Of a stretch of 15,365 nt of DNA, positions 14,140-15,365 are shown one piece after another. Location: positions 1-15,365 of the forward strand of contig CAKPOI010000033.1 of NCBI GenBank assembly GCA_934169775.1, written 5' to 3'. The notes beneath the pieces are model-generated. The model ran no database searches. It had not been told where the DNA came from and worked only from the letters and a program-made list of their open reading frames with translations. The stretch comes from an uncultured Clostridia bacterium (GTDB lineage: Bacteria; Bacillota; Clostridia; TANB77; CAG-508). Every line of letters starts with the position of its first letter. Position 1 is the first letter of the stretch. A program made the translations under genes and the position numbers.

Positions 14140-14399
14140 ACTGAAAAAATTTTATGCAGGTGTGCAAAAAATTTTTCAGTAGTCAAAATAATATTTGAAT
14201 GGAGATGAAAAATATTATTTTGATTTGGCGAAGCCAAACCTAAATTATCGAGTGAAAATGAGATAATTTAGGAGCACTCCGCTAGGAGCCCACGACATCT
14301 TTGCAAAACGAAGTTTTGAAAGTGTCATAGTGGGTTACATACTTTCGTTAGAAAGTTATGTAACAGCTCCCTTTGGTCGCTTCTTGCTACCTGCAAGAA
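14140..14399 (+). other. Hairpin array with probable MobV-type oriT
   Basis: Hairpins sit almost end to end: 14140-14180 (9 bp plus 4), 14183-14223 (13 bp perfect), 14224-14238 (6 bp, GAA loop), 14239-14272 (11 bp perfect), 14277-14288 (4 bp), 14289-14334 (19 bp with bulges, GAA loop), 14334-14364 (13 bp, one bulge) and 14381-14399 (7 bp). At the junction of the two hairpins meeting at 14334 the sequence CATAGTGGGTTACATACTTT resembles the pMV158 RSA nick region (TAGTGTG/TTATACTTT, recalled). This places a likely nick between 14334 and 14335. The position directly before a MobV relaxase gene supports oriT. Confidence 0.6.
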
Positions 14400-14410
14400 A
14401 GGATATTTAA

Positions 14411-15365
14411 ATGGACAAAACAAACTATTCGGTAGCTAGAGTAGAAACTTATACTAGAGCAAGTATTGTAAAGGCAGAGAGACATAATGAACGAAAAAAC
14501 AAATCTTACTCTAATATGAATGTTGACTTAACTCAAACACCAAACAATGTGCATTACAAAAAATGCGAAAGCACTTATAACGAAAGATTAAAAGAAATGA
14601 TTGATGATAGAGAAATATCACTTCGAGGACTAAAAGATAATGCAAAAGTATTTGATGAAATTATATTTGATATTAACTCCGACTATTTTGAAAAAAATGG
14701 TGGTTATGAATTTGCAAAAGGATTTTATGAAAAGGCATTTCACTTTGCTGAAAAAGAAATGGGCAATGATAATATAATATCAGCTGTTATGCACGCTGAT
14801 GAACTAAATACGGCTCTATCAGAAGAATATGGAAAGCCTATATATCATTATCATTTACATGTTGTAGCAATACCTGTTGTTAAGAAAGAAATAAAATGGT
14901 CTAAAAGATGTAAAGACAAATCTCTTATAGGAACTACAAAAGAAATAATCAATCAAGTGAGCCATAGTAAGAAATGGAAATCAGAACAATTAACTGATAA
15001 CTTTGGTAATCTTGTATATGATGAAAATGGAAAAGCTAAACTAATAAAATCATATAGCTTATTACAAGACAGATTTTTTCAATATATGTCTGATAGCGGT
15101 TATAGAGGATTTATTCGTGGTATTAAAGGTAGTACAAAAGAACACTTATCTGATTTAGAATTTAAAATTAAGAAAGAAACTGGAAAACTTGAAAAAATAA
15201 CAAATAGTGTTGATGAAAAACAATCTAATTTTGATAACTATATGCAATACGATAAAAAGGTTGAAGATATTTCAAACCTAGGTAAACAAAAGAAGTTCTC
15301 AAAGAAAATTGAATTAGAACCAAAAGATTATGAAACATTGACCCAATATGCTAAAAAAGGAATTG
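14411..15365 (+). CDS. mob: MobV/Pre-family mobilization relaxase (3' end outside window)
   Basis: It starts at ATG 14411, 7 nt after AAAGGA, and 318 codons are visible with no stop. The N-terminus NYSVARVETYTRASIVKAER with HNERKN (25-30) and the following SYSNMNVDLTQ match MobV motif I. The HxHxH metal motif is YHYHLHVVAIPV (His146, His148, His150). After about residue 250 the protein becomes a charged coiled region, as in pMV158 MobM and the Pre proteins. These enzymes nick one strand at oriT and carry it into a recipient, using a conjugation machine supplied by another element. Family members usually have 400-500 aa, so the C-terminal part is missing here. The ribosome site partly overlaps the last hairpin of the oriT-like array, which could allow self-regulation. 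Confidence 0.92.
   Translation, partial: MDKTNYSVARVETYTRASIVKAERHNERKNKSYSNMNVDLTQTPNNVHYKKCESTYNERLKEMIDDREISLRGLKDNAKVFDEIIFDINSDYFEKNGGYEFAKGFYEKAFHFAEKEMGNDNIISAVMHADELNTALSEEYGKPIYHYHLHVVAIPVVKKEIKWSKRCKDKSLIGTTKEIINQVSHSKKWKSEQLTDNFGNLVYDENGKAKLIKSYSLLQDRFFQYMSDSGYRGFIRGIKGSTKEHLSDLEFKIKKETGKLEKITNSVDEKQSNFDNYMQYDKKVEDISNLGKQKKFSKKIELEPKDYETLTQYAKKGI

Noticed and set aside
14207..14245. A 12-codon leader peptide (MKNIILIWRSQT) within the hairpin array
   Set aside because: The GGAG lies directly against the ATG with no spacing, and the frame is fully explained by the arms of two hairpins.
7842..14399. CRISPR array
   Set aside because: The repeats present are a two-copy tandem 18-mer, coding repeats in the helicase gene, and hairpins without a common repeat. 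There is no repeat-spacer pattern and no cas gene.
8030..15365. A complete Tn4451-like transposon
   Set aside because: TnpV and a MobV relaxase fit the idea, but no TnpX-type serine recombinase, resistance gene or element ends are visible, so boundaries cannot be supported.

Overview
The window is a strongly AT-rich stretch of a low-GC, endospore-forming Firmicute, most likely an uncultured gut-type Clostridia. The signs are a complete gerA-type germinant receptor operon, a Gram-positive-style tmRNA with the tag ADNNREFALAA, consensus sigma-A promoters (TTGACA-17-TATAAT), strong Shine-Dalgarno sites with several TTG starts, and a short-signal pilin-like protein of a type common in such genomes. 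The species cannot be named from the sequence.

Bases 1-7837 look like core chromosome. A truncated prepilin-like gene on the minus strand (1-974) is followed by about 480 bp with no gene, then ssrA/tmRNA with its own promoter and terminator (1455-1909). Next is a short predicted RNA (about 1989-2083) resembling an antisense antitoxin RNA found 6.7 kb away. A two-gene minus-strand operon encodes a membrane-anchored DNA/RNA non-specific nuclease and a 211-aa protein with two modules resembling DUF3006. The plus-strand germination operon gerA-gerB-gerC (3799-7837) should build a nutrient-sensing complex in the spore inner membrane. Its C subunit lacks the usual lipoprotein cysteine.

Bases 7838-15365 are accessory. 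They hold a tandem 18-bp GGGGACGG repeat, a TnpV-family transposon protein, a compact type I toxin-antitoxin locus (37-aa hydrophobic toxin plus a convergent antisense RNA), and a minus-strand operon of a 1099-aa helicase with nine helicase-associated repeats and a 70-aa coiled-coil partner. There follow an intact 1.34-kb ISAs1-family insertion sequence with clear inverted repeats and target duplication, and a MobV/Pre relaxase gene that runs off the right edge. The relaxase is preceded by tightly packed hairpins containing a likely oriT nick site. The relaxase, oriT-like region, TnpV and toxin-antitoxin pair suggest an integrated mobilizable element. No recombinase or element ends are visible, so its boundaries are unknown.

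The most interesting points are the hairpin array with a MobV-like nick sequence at a hairpin junction, the toxin-antitoxin locus and its orphan antisense-like RNA, the helicase/coiled-coil operon with an inverted-repeat operator candidate and a divergent promoter, and the GerC protein without a lipobox.
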